The translations under genes and the position numbers were made by a program. A stretch of DNA of 64,000 bases from DASZHJ01 sp035604335. GTDB taxonomy: Bacteria > Pseudomonadota > Alphaproteobacteria > ATCC43930 > CGMCC-115725. The notes beneath the pieces were generated by a model. The model was not told the DNA's origin. It saw only the letters and a program-made list of their open reading frames with translations, and made no database searches. Positions 50,752-59,672 of the stretch are shown here, one piece after another. Numbering within the stretch: position 1 is the stretch's first letter; every line of letters begins with the position of its first letter. The stretch lies in NCBI GenBank assembly GCA_035604335.1, contig DATNIT010000249.1, positions 18,276-82,275 on the forward strand. The letters run 5' to 3'.

Positions 50752-53700
50752 CCGCTTCCGCCGTCGATCTCCTGCAGCGCCAAGCCGCCGACGCCGCGAG
50801 CTCGGTCTGGGTGGCGGCCTCCGCCGGCACGGGCAAGACGAAGGTGCTGACCGACCGGGTGCTGTCGTTGATGCTCGGCGGCAGCCCCCCGACGCGCATT
50901 CTGTGCCTCACCTTTACCCGCGCCGCCGCCGCCGAGATGGCGAACCGCCTGCACGAGCGCTTGAGCCGCTGGGCGGTCTTGGGCGAGGCCGAGCTCATGG
51001 GCGAGTTGGGGGCGCTGCTGGGCCGGGTGCCCGACCAGGATCTGCTCGACCATGCGCGTCGGCTGTTCGCCACCGTCCTCGATGCGCCCGGCGGACTCGG
51101 CATCGAGACGATTCACGCCTTCTGCCAATCCTTGCTCCGCCGATTTCCGGTCGAGGCGGCGGTGCCGCCGCATTTCCAGCTGTTGGACGAGCGTGCCGCC
51201 GGCGAGCTGCTGGCGGACGTCCGCGAGGAGGTATTGGCGGCCGCGCGCGAGGGCTCGGCGCCGGAGCTGGCGGTCGCGGTCGCGACGCTCGCGCGGCGGG
51301 TCGGCGAGGCGCGCTTCTGGACCCTGCTCGACCTGATCGCCGCGGCGCGCACCCGGTTCCGGAGACTCCTCAAGAGCGCCGGCGGTCCCGGCGAGATCCT
51401 GGCGAGACTCGCGCGCCGGCTCGATCTCGCGCCGACCGCGACCGAAGCCGCCGTGATCGCCGAGGCCTGTGCTGACGCGGCCTTCGATGGCGAGGCCGTG
51501 CGCCGCGCGGCCGCGGTTCTGCAGACAAGCCAAAGCCAAGGCGACCGCGAGCGGGGCAGCGTCCTCGCGGCTTGGCTCGCCGAGCCCGACCGCCGGGTCG
51601 AGCTCTTCGGGGTCTATTGCGAGGCCTATCTCACCAAGGAGGGTACGCCGCGGGCGAGATTGCTGGCGAAGGCCGTCGCGATCGCACAGCCGGCGGTGCT
51701 CGGCGCCCTGGAGGCCGAGGCTCGGCGGCTCGAGGCGGTGCGCGCGCGCCGCGCCGCCGCAACGCTCCTCGAAACGACGGCCGGGGTGACGCACCTCGCG
51801 GTCGCCATGCTGGTCTGCTACGAGCGGCACAAGCGGAGCCGCGCGGTGCTCGACTACGAGGACCTGATCGCCCGTAGCGTCGAGCTGCTGGAGCGACCGG
51901 GTGTCGCGCCGTGGGTGCTGTTCAAGCTGGACGGCGGTCTCGATCATCTTTTGATCGACGAGGCGCAGGACACCAATCCCGAGCAATGGCGGGTTGTGCA
52001 GGCGCTGACCCAGGAATTTTTCGTCGGCGAGGGCGCGCGGGATCGCCCGCGCACGGTGTTCGCCGTGGGCGATGCCAAGCAGTCCATCTTCAGCTTCCAG
52101 GGCGCGGACCCCGGCGCCTTCATCGGCATGCGCGCGCATTTCTCGGAGCGTGCGGCGCAAGCCCAGGCCGGCTGGCGTACCGTGGCGCTCGAAACGTCGT
52201 TCCGCTCGACGGATGCCGTGCTGCAAGCGATCGACGCCGTGTTCTCCCGGGTCGCGGCATCCGACGGCGTGGCGCTCGACGGCGCCGCGATCCGGCACGA
52301 GCCTCACCGGAAGCATCATGCCGGCCGGGTCGAGCTTTGGCCGCTGGTCGAGCCGGTGGCGGACGAGGCGCCTGCGGGCTGGGTCCTGCCGGTCGTGTCC
52401 GAGCCCGCGCGCGAGCCAGACCAGCGCCTCGCCACGGTGATCGCGGCGACAATCAAGCGCTGGCTCGACGAGCGCGAGCGGCTGCCGGCGCGCGACCGCC
52501 GTATTCGTCCCGGCGACATCATGGTGCTGGTGCGCCGGCGCACGCCGTTCATCGCCGCGCTCGTGCGCGCGCTCCGGGACCGTGCCGTGCCCGTGGCGGG
52601 CGTCGACCGCATGCGGCTGACCGAGCAGCTCGCGGTCGAGGACATGATCGCGCTGGGGAATTTCCTGCTTCTTCCCGAGGACGACCTCACACTGGCTACG
52701 GTGCTGAAGGGGCCGCTCTTCGGCTTCGACGAGGACCGCCTGTTCGCCCTCGCCCATGGCCGGAGCGGACGGCTCTGGCACGAGCTGCTCCGGCGCGCTG
52801 ACGGGCATGCGCTCTACGCGCAAGCGCGGGACACTCTGACGGAGCTGCTGAGCCGCGCCGATTTCGCCCCGCCTTACGAGCTCTTCGCGGAAGTCTTGGG
52901 CGCGCGGGGCGGGCGCCGGCGGCTCTTGGCGCGCTTGGGTCCCGAGGCGGAGGACGCCCTCGACGAGTTCCTCGAGGCCGCGCTCGCGTTCGAGGCGGAC
53001 CATCCGCCCTCACTCCAGGGTTTCCTGCACTGGCTGGTCGCCGGCGAGACCGAGGTGAAGCGCGACCTCGACCAGGGCATGGGCGAGGTGCGCGTATTGA
53101 CCGTGCACGGCGCCAAGGGACTCGAGGCGCCGATCGTGATCCTGCCGGACACCACCTCGATGCCCAATCAGGTGGACCCGCTGCAATGGACCGAAGGCGG
53201 CCTGCCGCTCTGGCTGGTGGCGGGCGCGCACGCCACGGTGACGCTCGCCGCGCAAGCCCGCGGGGATGCAGAGCTCCGGCGCGACCAGGAATACCGCCGG
53301 CTGCTCTATGTCGCGATGACCCGCGCGGCGGACCGGCTCTATGTCTGCGGCTGGCGGCCGAAAATGTCCCTTTCGAGCGGATGCTGGTACGAGCTGGTGC
53401 GCCAAGGCCTCGCCGGCGCTTCCGGCGCACGCGCGGAGCCGATGGATTTTACGAGCTTCGCCGGCGCCGATGGCTGGTCCGGCGAGGGACTGGTCTTGGA
53501 AACGTCGCAGCGAATCGCTGGCGCCGCCGACAGCGCTCCGATCGAGCGTGCGGAGCTGCGCGAGGCGCTGCCCGCTTGGGCGCAGGTGCGGCCACCGCCC
53601 GAGCCGATGCCGCCGCGGCCACTGGTGCCGTCGCGGCCCGCAACGTCCGAGCCGACCGTGCGCTCGCCGCTGGGCGAGGATCAAGGCGCGGCGTTCCAGC

Positions 53701-54176
53701 GCGGACGGCTCATCCATCGGCTGCTGCAGAGCCTGCCAGAGCTGCCGCGGGAGCGCCGCGCGGCTGCGGCGGAGCGGTTCCTTGCGCTTCCGGTGCACGG
53801 GCTCGCGGCCGAGACGCGCGAGTCGATCGCCGCGGAGACGCTCGCCGTGCTGGAAGAGCCGGAGTTCTCACCGATCTTTGGTCCGGGCTCGCGGGCGGAG
53901 GTCCCGGTGGTCGGTCTCATCGGCACCCGCGCGTTCTCCGGCCAGATCGATCGGATCGTGGTGACCGAGGACGCCGTGCTCGTGGTCGACTACAAGACGC
54001 TGCGTCCGGCGCCGGCGAGCGATGCGGACGTGCCCGTGCTCTACCTCGATCAGCTCGCCGCCTATGTCGCCGCTATCCGGGCGATCTATCCCGACAAGCG
54101 CGTGCGCGCGGCGCTGCTCTGGACCGACGGCCCGCGCCTCATGCCCGTGAGCGCCGAGAGGTTGCAGGGTAGATAG
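50748..54176 (+). CDS. addA: Double-strand break repair helicase AddA
   Basis: 1142 residues. UvrD/Rep-type SF1 helicase: Walker A ASAGTGKTKVL, RILCLTFTRAAAAEM, Walker B DHLLIDEAQDTNPEQW, GDAKQSIFSFQGADP, VRVLTVHGAKGLEAPIVIL and RRLLYVAMTRAADRLYV; C-terminal nuclease domain FQRGRLIHRLLQSLPEL and VLVVDYKTLRPAP. Works with AddB in end resection up to recombination hot-spot sites. Last gene of the chain from tsaE. Confidence 0.97.
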   Translation: MTASAVDLLQRQAADAASSVWVAASAGTGKTKVLTDRVLSLMLGGSPPTRILCLTFTRAAAAEMANRLHERLSRWAVLGEAELMGELGALLGRVPDQDLLDHARRLFATVLDAPGGLGIETIHAFCQSLLRRFPVEAAVPPHFQLLDERAAGELLADVREEVLAAAREGSAPELAVAVATLARRVGEARFWTLLDLIAAARTRFRRLLKSAGGPGEILARLARRLDLAPTATEAAVIAEACADAAFDGEAVRRAAAVLQTSQSQGDRERGSVLAAWLAEPDRRVELFGVYCEAYLTKEGTPRARLLAKAVAIAQPAVLGALEAEARRLEAVRARRAAATLLETTAGVTHLAVAMLVCYERHKRSRAVLDYEDLIARSVELLERPGVAPWVLFKLDGGLDHLLIDEAQDTNPEQWRVVQALTQEFFVGEGARDRPRTVFAVGDAKQSIFSFQGADPGAFIGMRAHFSERAAQAQAGWRTVALETSFRSTDAVLQAIDAVFSRVAASDGVALDGAAIRHEPHRKHHAGRVELWPLVEPVADEAPAGWVLPVVSEPAREPDQRLATVIAATIKRWLDERERLPARDRRIRPGDIMVLVRRRTPFIAALVRALRDRAVPVAGVDRMRLTEQLAVEDMIALGNFLLLPEDDLTLATVLKGPLFGFDEDRLFALAHGRSGRLWHELLRRADGHALYAQARDTLTELLSRADFAPPYELFAEVLGARGGRRRLLARLGPEAEDALDEFLEAALAFEADHPPSLQGFLHWLVAGETEVKRDLDQGMGEVRVLTVHGAKGLEAPIVILPDTTSMPNQVDPLQWTEGGLPLWLVAGAHATVTLAAQARGDAELRRDQEYRRLLYVAMTRAADRLYVCGWRPKMSLSSGCWYELVRQGLAGASGARAEPMDFTSFAGADGWSGEGLVLETSQRIAGAADSAPIERAELREALPAWAQVRPPPEPMPPRPLVPSRPATSEPTVRSPLGEDQGAAFQRGRLIHRLLQSLPELPRERRAAAAERFLALPVHGLAAETRESIAAETLAVLEEPEFSPIFGPGSRAEVPVVGLIGTRAFSGQIDRIVVTEDAVLVVDYKTLRPAPASDADVPVLYLDQLAAYVAAIRAIYPDKRVRAALLWTDGPRLMPVSAERLQGR

Positions 54177-54272
54177 GCATCCAAGGCTGGAATAATTCCA
54201 CGAAACAGTGGTGGCGGCATGCTCCGGGCATGCTTCGTGCGGGAGGCAGTCCCGCGCGGGCGGGCGGTCGCC

Positions 54273-54302
54273 TTGACGAAGCTTCGAGGCGTCCCCTAAT
54301 CT
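54273..54302 (+). promoter_or_regulatory. Putative trxA promoter
   Basis: TTGACG (54273-54278) and TAATCT (54297-54302) with an 18-base spacer make a good vegetative promoter about 90 bases before the trxA ATG. Confidence 0.5.
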
Positions 54303-54318
54303 TTGGCGAGAACACAGG

Positions 54319-54340
54319 GCCGCGGCTTGAACGTCGCGGC
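54319..54340 (+). terminator. GC-rich hairpin followed by TTTCTT in the trxA leader
   Basis: GCCGCG and CGCGGC (6-bp stem, 10-base loop) followed by TTTCTT. It could end readthrough from addA, but lies after the predicted trxA promoter, so it might act as an attenuator or a stabilising leader element. Confidence 0.35.
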
Positions 54341-54390
54341 TTTCTTGTCCCTAAGGGCCCGTAAGACAACACGGAGCGGAGAACACGAGC

Positions 54391-54708
54391 ATGACGAGCA
54401 AGACCACCGACGCGTCCTTCGAGGCAGACGTGCTGCGGGCGCCCGGACCCGTGCTGGTTGATTTCTGGGCGGAATGGTGCGCGCCCTGCAAGATGATCGC
54501 GCCCTTCCTGGAGGATATCTCCAACGAGATGAAGGGCCGGGTCACCATCGCCAAGCTCAACATCGACGAGAATCCCGCGACGCCCACGAAATACGGTGTC
54601 AACGGCATTCCGACCTTGATGCTGTTCAAGAACGGCCAAGTCGCCGCCACCAAGATCGGCGCGCTCCCCAAGAGCAAGCTTGCGGAGTGGGTGGAGTCGG
54701 TGATCTAG
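54391..54708 (+). CDS. trxA: Thioredoxin
   Basis: 105 residues, the canonical length. Cytoplasmic disulfide reductase. The active site is WCAPCK (FWAEWCAPCKMIAP) rather than the commoner WCGPC; the cis-Pro loop NGIPTLMLFKNG and the KLNIDENPATPTKYGV segment are normal. Ala in the active-site loop may shift redox potential slightly. Trx beside addAB is the ordinary alphaproteobacterial order. Confidence 0.97.
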   Translation: MTSKTTDASFEADVLRAPGPVLVDFWAEWCAPCKMIAPFLEDISNEMKGRVTIAKLNIDENPATPTKYGVNGIPTLMLFKNGQVAATKIGALPKSKLAEWVESVI

Positions 54709-54733
54709 AAGGAGATCGCACGTCAGCTTTGTG

Positions 54734-54760
54734 CGGGCGCCGCTCGTTATGCAGCGCCCG
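54734..54760 (+). terminator. Probable rho-independent-like terminator after trxA
   Basis: CGGGCGC pairs with GCGCCCG, extended by two pairs after one mismatch, followed by a modest T-containing tail (ttccgtt). It lies 26 bases after the trxA stop. Confidence 0.5.
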
Positions 54761-54787
54761 TTCCGTTAGCAGCAGCCGGGAACGGTC

Positions 54788-54876
54788 CCCCTCACCCAGC
54801 TCCGGCTAAGCTCGCTCTCGCTCGCTAAGCCTGCGCAACCCTCTCCCCTTCGGGAGAGGGGAGGGTGAGGGGGCGT
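54788..54876. repeat. REP-like palindromic repeat, copy B
   Basis: Same outer arms (CCCCCTCACCC / GGGTGAGGGGGCG) and a 9-bp inner palindrome at 54840-54861; 54819-54849 is identical to copy A over 31 bases. Unlike copy A it lacks the ACCCCCGGG palindrome. Lies between convergent trxA and the exported repeat protein. Confidence 0.85.
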
Positions 54877-54902
54877 TCCGCTCGAGCTGATATGCCTCGA
54901 GC

Positions 54903-57107
54903 TTACTTCGCCAGCGATAGCCGTTGCCGTACCAGCCATGCGGCCGCGATCAGGCCAATCAGAGCGAGGCCGCCGGTACCGACCGGCCAGCGGTAGTGGC
55001 TGAGAAAATTGCGGGCATCGCGCAGGTAGTGACTCTGCGCCGCGCCCTCGAAGTTCGGCTCGGGACAGTCGCGGCCGAAATTCGCGGCCCAGGGAACGTA
55101 CGGGCCCTCCTGCACGTAGCGCGCATAGAGATTATGGACCTGCTCATCCCCGCCCCGGGTGTCCATCATCCAGCCGGTGGCCTCGCAAAGCACGGCGGCG
55201 AAGGCTTGCGATCTCGGCGGCAGCAGGTCCGCCGCGCGGCTCACCTCGTCGACCGCGATATAGCGATAGTGGAAGCGCTGATCCGGGATCGCCGCGCTCG
55301 CCGAGAAGCGCATGCGCTCGTCGTCGGTGATGAAGGGGCCGTCGAGGGCCTGCTGCCCGATACCCGTATCGAAGCTGCCGTCGTAGGCGAAGTAATCGGG
55401 AGCCGCCTCGGTCCCCATCATCTCCATGCCGGATTGGCGCGCGAGCCGTGCGGCGGCAAACAAGGCGCGCGCCTGCTCGACGCGCGTCTTCCCGATCTCC
55501 GCGTCCTTGAGCGCCTTCGCGTACCCGGCGGCTTGGCCGTGAACGGCGGCATCCTGGTAATAGGCGAGGGCGTCCTCGTAGCGGCTGACTCGGGCAAGCC
55601 GCCGAGCCAGGAGATCCCGAAGCTGAGCCGCGGGGCTGCTCACGGCCGCGCTCGGAGCGCCCGCGCCGTCGTCCGCGCTTGCATCGGTATCGGTCGAGGC
55701 CGGAGGCGGCGCGGGTGGCTGCGGCACTTTGGCGTCGACGAAGCGCTTGAGCTCGTCGACCGTCAGCACGCGCTCGGCGATGTAGACGACATCACCCCAA
55801 TAGGTCGAGGCGACCGGATAGAGCTTGTCGAGCGCATCGATGTACTCGCCACGCGCCAGCGCCACCACGCCACCCTCGCCCACGAGGAGCTTGGTGCCGA
55901 CATCCTCGAGCGACCCCGTCGCATCCGCCGGGAACGCGCGCGCAGCCTCCGCGTAAAAGCCCGCCGCTCCCGCGAGGTCTCCCTTCTGCAGGGCGAGCTT
56001 CGCTTTGACCCAGGACGCGAGCGGGCTCGCGGTCCTGGCGGCGAGCGTGGCCGCGAGATCGTAGCGCCCGATCCGATAAGCAAGCGCCGCCAGCCGATCG
56101 GCGCCCGCGGGGTGGTCGAGCCCGGTCCGCTCGATCGCCTCGACCAGCGTAACCAGCAGCGGATCGGGCGTCGCCGCGGTCTGCGGTGCGTTGGGATCAG
56201 GCTGCGGCGTCTGCTGCGGCACGTCGCTCGCACGCGCCAGCACATAGGCGACAAGCAATCGCTGCACCAGCGGCTCCGACACGGTGGCCGATACCCGATC
56301 GGGCTTGTCGATGAGCTGCTCGGCGATGATCCGGAGCGATTGCACGCCGCTGTCGGAGCCTCGTGCCGCCTGCTCCGCATAGAGAGCCGCCGCGGTCGCA
56401 ATCTCGTGGCTGAATGTGGCGGCGGCGTCCGCATCCGTCGGCAGCGCGCCATCGTCGCCGAGCACCGCGGTCGCGGCGTCGAAGTGAAGCCGCGCTTCCT
56501 CGCCGTAGCTCGCGACCGCAAGCCCGAGCGGGTCGGGTGCACCCTTGAGGGCGAGCGCGCGGGTGAGGGCGAAGGCCTCGGCCGCCTTCTCGGCGTCGCC
56601 CGCGTGCCTCTGGATCCGTCCGAGCATGTAGGCGGCCCAGACCGCGCGCGATTGCTGGTCGTCCGATGGCAGATCCAGCACGGCTTGAAAGCGCTCCGCC
56701 GCCTTCGCCTCGTCGGCCTTGGTGAAATCCACTGCGCCCGCGGTGTAGAGCCGCACCGCCGCCGGCACGATGGCGCCCTTCGCGAAAGCGTCTTCCCCCG
56801 TATTGGCCGCGCGCATCTCGGCGACCGCCGCGGATTGCTCCGCTGAAAGTCCGGCGGCTTCCGCATCGGCGAACAGCGTCACCGCCCGATCGTGCTGAAA
56901 CTCGTCGAACTCCACCGCTTTCGGAGAATCCGCCGGCGCCCGACTTAAATGGGCGACTTCATAAGCAAAGCTGTTCGACGGCGTCGCCGTGAGCGTGGTC
57001 TGGCGATTGTCTAGGAGTTGCCAGGGGAAATTGGGGCCGCAGGCGAGCGCCACGGAGGCGCCGAGCGCGAGCACGATCCCGGCGGCGAGCAGTCTAGGGT
57101 TGGACAT
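54903..57107 (-). CDS. Large exported alpha-helical repeat protein, function unknown
   Basis: 734 residues from the ATG at 57107 with a gggagaga ribosome site. A Sec signal peptide (1-21, AxA-type cleavage before Cys22) leads into ACGPNFPWQLLDNR; a C-terminal hydrophobic helix (about 707-728) followed by RQRLSLAK anchors it in the membrane. In between, Ala-rich helical pairs reminiscent of tetratricopeptide/Sel1-like solenoids (RAVWAAYMLGRIQRHAGDAEKAAEAF, AALAYRIGRYDLAATLAART, GYAKALKDAEIGKTRVEQARALFAAARLA) and a Pro/Asp-rich linker near 485-510. Start overlaps the DUF3142 gene's end by 14 bases, so the two proteins are coupled. I do not recognise a named family. Confidence 0.72.
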   Translation of the reverse strand: MSNPRLLAAGIVLALGASVALACGPNFPWQLLDNRQTTLTATPSNSFAYEVAHLSRAPADSPKAVEFDEFQHDRAVTLFADAEAAGLSAEQSAAVAEMRAANTGEDAFAKGAIVPAAVRLYTAGAVDFTKADEAKAAERFQAVLDLPSDDQQSRAVWAAYMLGRIQRHAGDAEKAAEAFALTRALALKGAPDPLGLAVASYGEEARLHFDAATAVLGDDGALPTDADAAATFSHEIATAAALYAEQAARGSDSGVQSLRIIAEQLIDKPDRVSATVSEPLVQRLLVAYVLARASDVPQQTPQPDPNAPQTAATPDPLLVTLVEAIERTGLDHPAGADRLAALAYRIGRYDLAATLAARTASPLASWVKAKLALQKGDLAGAAGFYAEAARAFPADATGSLEDVGTKLLVGEGGVVALARGEYIDALDKLYPVASTYWGDVVYIAERVLTVDELKRFVDAKVPQPPAPPPASTDTDASADDGAGAPSAAVSSPAAQLRDLLARRLARVSRYEDALAYYQDAAVHGQAAGYAKALKDAEIGKTRVEQARALFAAARLARQSGMEMMGTEAAPDYFAYDGSFDTGIGQQALDGPFITDDERMRFSASAAIPDQRFHYRYIAVDEVSRAADLLPPRSQAFAAVLCEATGWMMDTRGGDEQVHNLYARYVQEGPYVPWAANFGRDCPEPNFEGAAQSHYLRDARNFLSHYRWPVGTGGLALIGLIAAAWLVRQRLSLAK

Positions 57108-58296
57108 GCATCTCTCCCGGGCCGGCGCCGCAGCGCATCCAGCCGATCGTCTGTTGGTGGTGGCCATGCAGGAGCCCGGACTGCAGGCGCTCGAGCGTCG
57201 GGCCGTCGCCTGTTTGCGCAAGGCTGTACCCGTTCACGCCGTCGGCGATGGCGCAGCTGCCGGGCAGCGCGACCCGCTGCGGCAGCTCCGCGTCGACGTC
57301 GCCAGCGTTGACCAGGACGAGGTTGCTCAGCCCGGCTTGCACGCCCGCCGCGGTCCGCGCCTCGATGCGAGCGCGCAAGGGTTGATCGAGGATCACCGCG
57401 CGCCACGTCGCGGGACTCCAGGCCCGGCTGTCGCCGGATGTGGGCAATCGGAACCAGACGATTCCCGCGAGCTGCGCGGGCCGCGCCCGTTCGAGGCGGC
57501 GCAGCAAAGACGCCACCTCCAGAGGGGACGCTATCAATTCGACCGCGGAACCCGTACCGACCAGAAGCGGCGCCTCGCTCTCGACGGCGCGGATGCGGCC
57601 GTCCTCGCCCCAGCTCACCCGCGTGCCGTAGGCCGGCAGCGCGATGCGGAACGGTTTGCTGGAGCGCCAGCCGAGCGTCTCTATCCAGCGCAGCGCCGTC
57701 GCGGCATCGAAGAGCCCGACGTGCGGATCTTGTACGGCATGGACTTGCAACACGGTCTCGTCGGCCACGGACTGCACGCGATCGAACTCGCGCGAGCCGA
57801 GCCAGGTCGGGAGAACGGTGATCGAGAGCGGCGTCGTGCCATCGAGCTCGGCGCGAAGCTTCGTCAGGAATCGCGCATAGGCCGGCAGCCGGGCGGTCGC
57901 GCAATCATGGTCGATCTCGACGCCGACGATGGCGACCGACGACGCACGCCAGCGGCTCAGGACCTCTCGAAGATCGGCCAGCAGCCGAGCCTCGTCCCAT
58001 TGGGCGAGCTGGCCGTCGATCCGAAATACCGGGATGGTCGGACGCTTGGTTGCGGCCAGCGCCGACCAATCCGCCGCCGTCGCCCGCAAGCGGCCCGCGC
58101 CGTCCGACCGCGCCGCGAGCACGCGCCAGGCGCGGACGAGATCGGCGGATTGAGCGAGGGCCGACGCCACTTCCGGCGTCCAGTGACGCTGCCAGACGTA
58201 GGCGTCCTGGGGTAGCGCGCCGTGGGTGGCGCTGGACGCGGCCAGGCACGCGGTCGGCAGCAGGATCAGCAGCAGGCGCAGCCAGGAATACGACAT
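57094..58296 (-). CDS. DUF3142 domain-containing exported protein
   Basis: 400 residues from the ATG at 58296. Signal peptide (about 1-19, ending ACLA). The mature part begins AYVWQRHWTPEVASAL, typical of DUF3142, with VEIDHDCATARLPAYARFLTKLRAEL, ITVLPTWLGS, LQVHAVQDP, FRIALPAYGTRVSW and IVWFRLPTSGDSRAWS: a probable TIM-barrel with glycoside-hydrolase-like acidic residues on strand ends (VEIDHD). No proven activity is known to me. Coupled to the large exported protein that follows. Confidence 0.83.
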   Translation of the reverse strand: MSYSWLRLLLILLPTACLAASSATHGALPQDAYVWQRHWTPEVASALAQSADLVRAWRVLAARSDGAGRLRATAADWSALAATKRPTIPVFRIDGQLAQWDEARLLADLREVLSRWRASSVAIVGVEIDHDCATARLPAYARFLTKLRAELDGTTPLSITVLPTWLGSREFDRVQSVADETVLQVHAVQDPHVGLFDAATALRWIETLGWRSSKPFRIALPAYGTRVSWGEDGRIRAVESEAPLLVGTGSAVELIASPLEVASLLRRLERARPAQLAGIVWFRLPTSGDSRAWSPATWRAVILDQPLRARIEARTAAGVQAGLSNLVLVNAGDVDAELPQRVALPGSCAIADGVNGYSLAQTGDGPTLERLQSGLLHGHHQQTIGWMRCGAGPGEMHVQP

Positions 58297-58391
58297 GAGC
58301 CCCCGTGTCGGTTGGCATAAGCCGTACCGCACTCCACCCGCCCGGCACTATGACATGGGGCACACGCCGGGAGGCGCGAGAATCTGGGAGA

Positions 58392-59672
58392 TCAGCCGTT
58401 CTCCGCCAGTACGGTTCCCGCGAGATAGAGCGAGCCGCAGATGAGGATGCGGCTCGGGCCGGGCTTTTCGGTTGCGGCACCGACGGCGGCACTGACGCTC
58501 GGATAGCTTTTCGCCGCGAAACCCACGCTATGCGCCGCGCCCGCCGCGTCCTCGGCGCTGAGGCTGTTCGCCTCGCCGGGGATGGCGACCGTGGCGACGT
58601 CCGCGACGTCGCCCGCGAGCGCCTTCAGGAACCCTCGGGGATCGTGGGTGTTGAGCATGCCGAAGACGAGGTGCAGGGGCCGGTCGCGCCAAGTCGTCGC
58701 GTGCTGCGCCAGCACCTCGCCGCCCGCTTGATTGTGGCCGCCGTCGAGCCAGAGCTCGCAGTCCGGCGGCAGCATCCGGGCCAGCGGACCTCGCGTCAGG
58801 CGCTGCAGCCGCGCCGGCCATTCGATGCCGCGCAGGCCGCGGGCGATGGCCTCGGGATCGACCGCGAGCGGCGCGTCGAGCCCTTCGAGGCAGGCGATGG
58901 CGGCGCCCGCATTGTCGATTTGATGACGGCCTGCGAGCGCGGGCACCGGCAGATCGAGGCGCCAGCGCGTCCCCTCATAGCGCATGCCGGACGCCGTGGG
59001 CTCGGCGCGCCAATCCTTCCCATGCCAATAGAGCGGCGAGCCCGTCTCGGTGGCGCGCACCTCGATCACGTCGGCGGCGTCCTGCAGCTGCGGCCCCACG
59101 ATGCCGCGCACACCGGGCTTGAGGATGCCCGCCTTCTCGAAGGCGATCGACGCCACGGTCTCGCCGAGAAACCGTTGATGATCGATCGAGATCGGTGTCA
59201 GCACCGTGGCGGCCGGGTCGCGCACGACATTCGTGGCGTCGAACCGGCCGCCGAGCCCGACTTCCAGAAGCGTGGCATCGGCGGCCGTTCGGCTGAAGGC
59301 GAGAAATGCCGCCACCGTGGTGATCTCGAAGAGCGTGATCGGCGCGCCCGCATTCGCCCGCTCGCATTCCTCGAGGCAAGCGCTCAGCCGTTCGTCCTCG
59401 ATGAGCGTGCCCGCAACCCGGATGCGCTCGGCGAAGCGCACCAGATGCGGCGACGTATAGACGTGAACTCGATAGCCGGCGGCCTCCAGGCAAGCTCGAA
59501 GGGTCGCCACGGTCGAGCCCTTGCCGTTGGTGCCGGCGATATGGATCACCGGCGGTAACCGCCGCTCGGGATGCTCGAGCGCCGCGAGCAGCCGCTCGAC
59601 GCGGTCGAGGGCGAGGTCGATGAGTTTGGGATGCAGCCGAGAGAGCCGCTCCAGAATGCGGTCGCTGCTCAG
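58392..59672 (-). CDS. folC: Bifunctional folylpolyglutamate/dihydrofolate synthase
   Basis: 426 residues if started at the CTG at 59672, which has GGAGG at exactly 7 bases and forms a CTGA overlap with the accD stop; the nearest ATG (59732) would add 20 Ala/Arg-rich residues inside accD. The normal N-terminus DRILERLSRLHPKLIDLALDRVERLL begins here, favouring CTG. Mur-ligase-fold motifs: HIAGTNGKGST, YTSPHL, LFEITTVAAFLAF, EVGLGGRFDATNV, HNQAGG. It joins glutamate to dihydropteroate/folate. Last gene of the trp-accD-folC block. Confidence 0.92.
   Translation of the reverse strand: MSSDRILERLSRLHPKLIDLALDRVERLLAALEHPERRLPPVIHIAGTNGKGSTVATLRACLEAAGYRVHVYTSPHLVRFAERIRVAGTLIEDERLSACLEECERANAGAPITLFEITTVAAFLAFSRTAADATLLEVGLGGRFDATNVVRDPAATVLTPISIDHQRFLGETVASIAFEKAGILKPGVRGIVGPQLQDAADVIEVRATETGSPLYWHGKDWRAEPTASGMRYEGTRWRLDLPVPALAGRHQIDNAGAAIACLEGLDAPLAVDPEAIARGLRGIEWPARLQRLTRGPLARMLPPDCELWLDGGHNQAGGEVLAQHATTWRDRPLHLVFGMLNTHDPRGFLKALAGDVADVATVAIPGEANSLSAEDAAGAAHSVGFAAKSYPSVSAAVGAATEKPGPSRILICGSLYLAGTVLAENG

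Noticed and set aside
54924..56846. 640-codon open frame on the plus strand opposite the exported repeat protein
   Set aside because: Arg/Gly/His-rich composition typical of antisense frames in GC-rich DNA; the minus strand has a signal peptide, a membrane anchor and a ribosome site.
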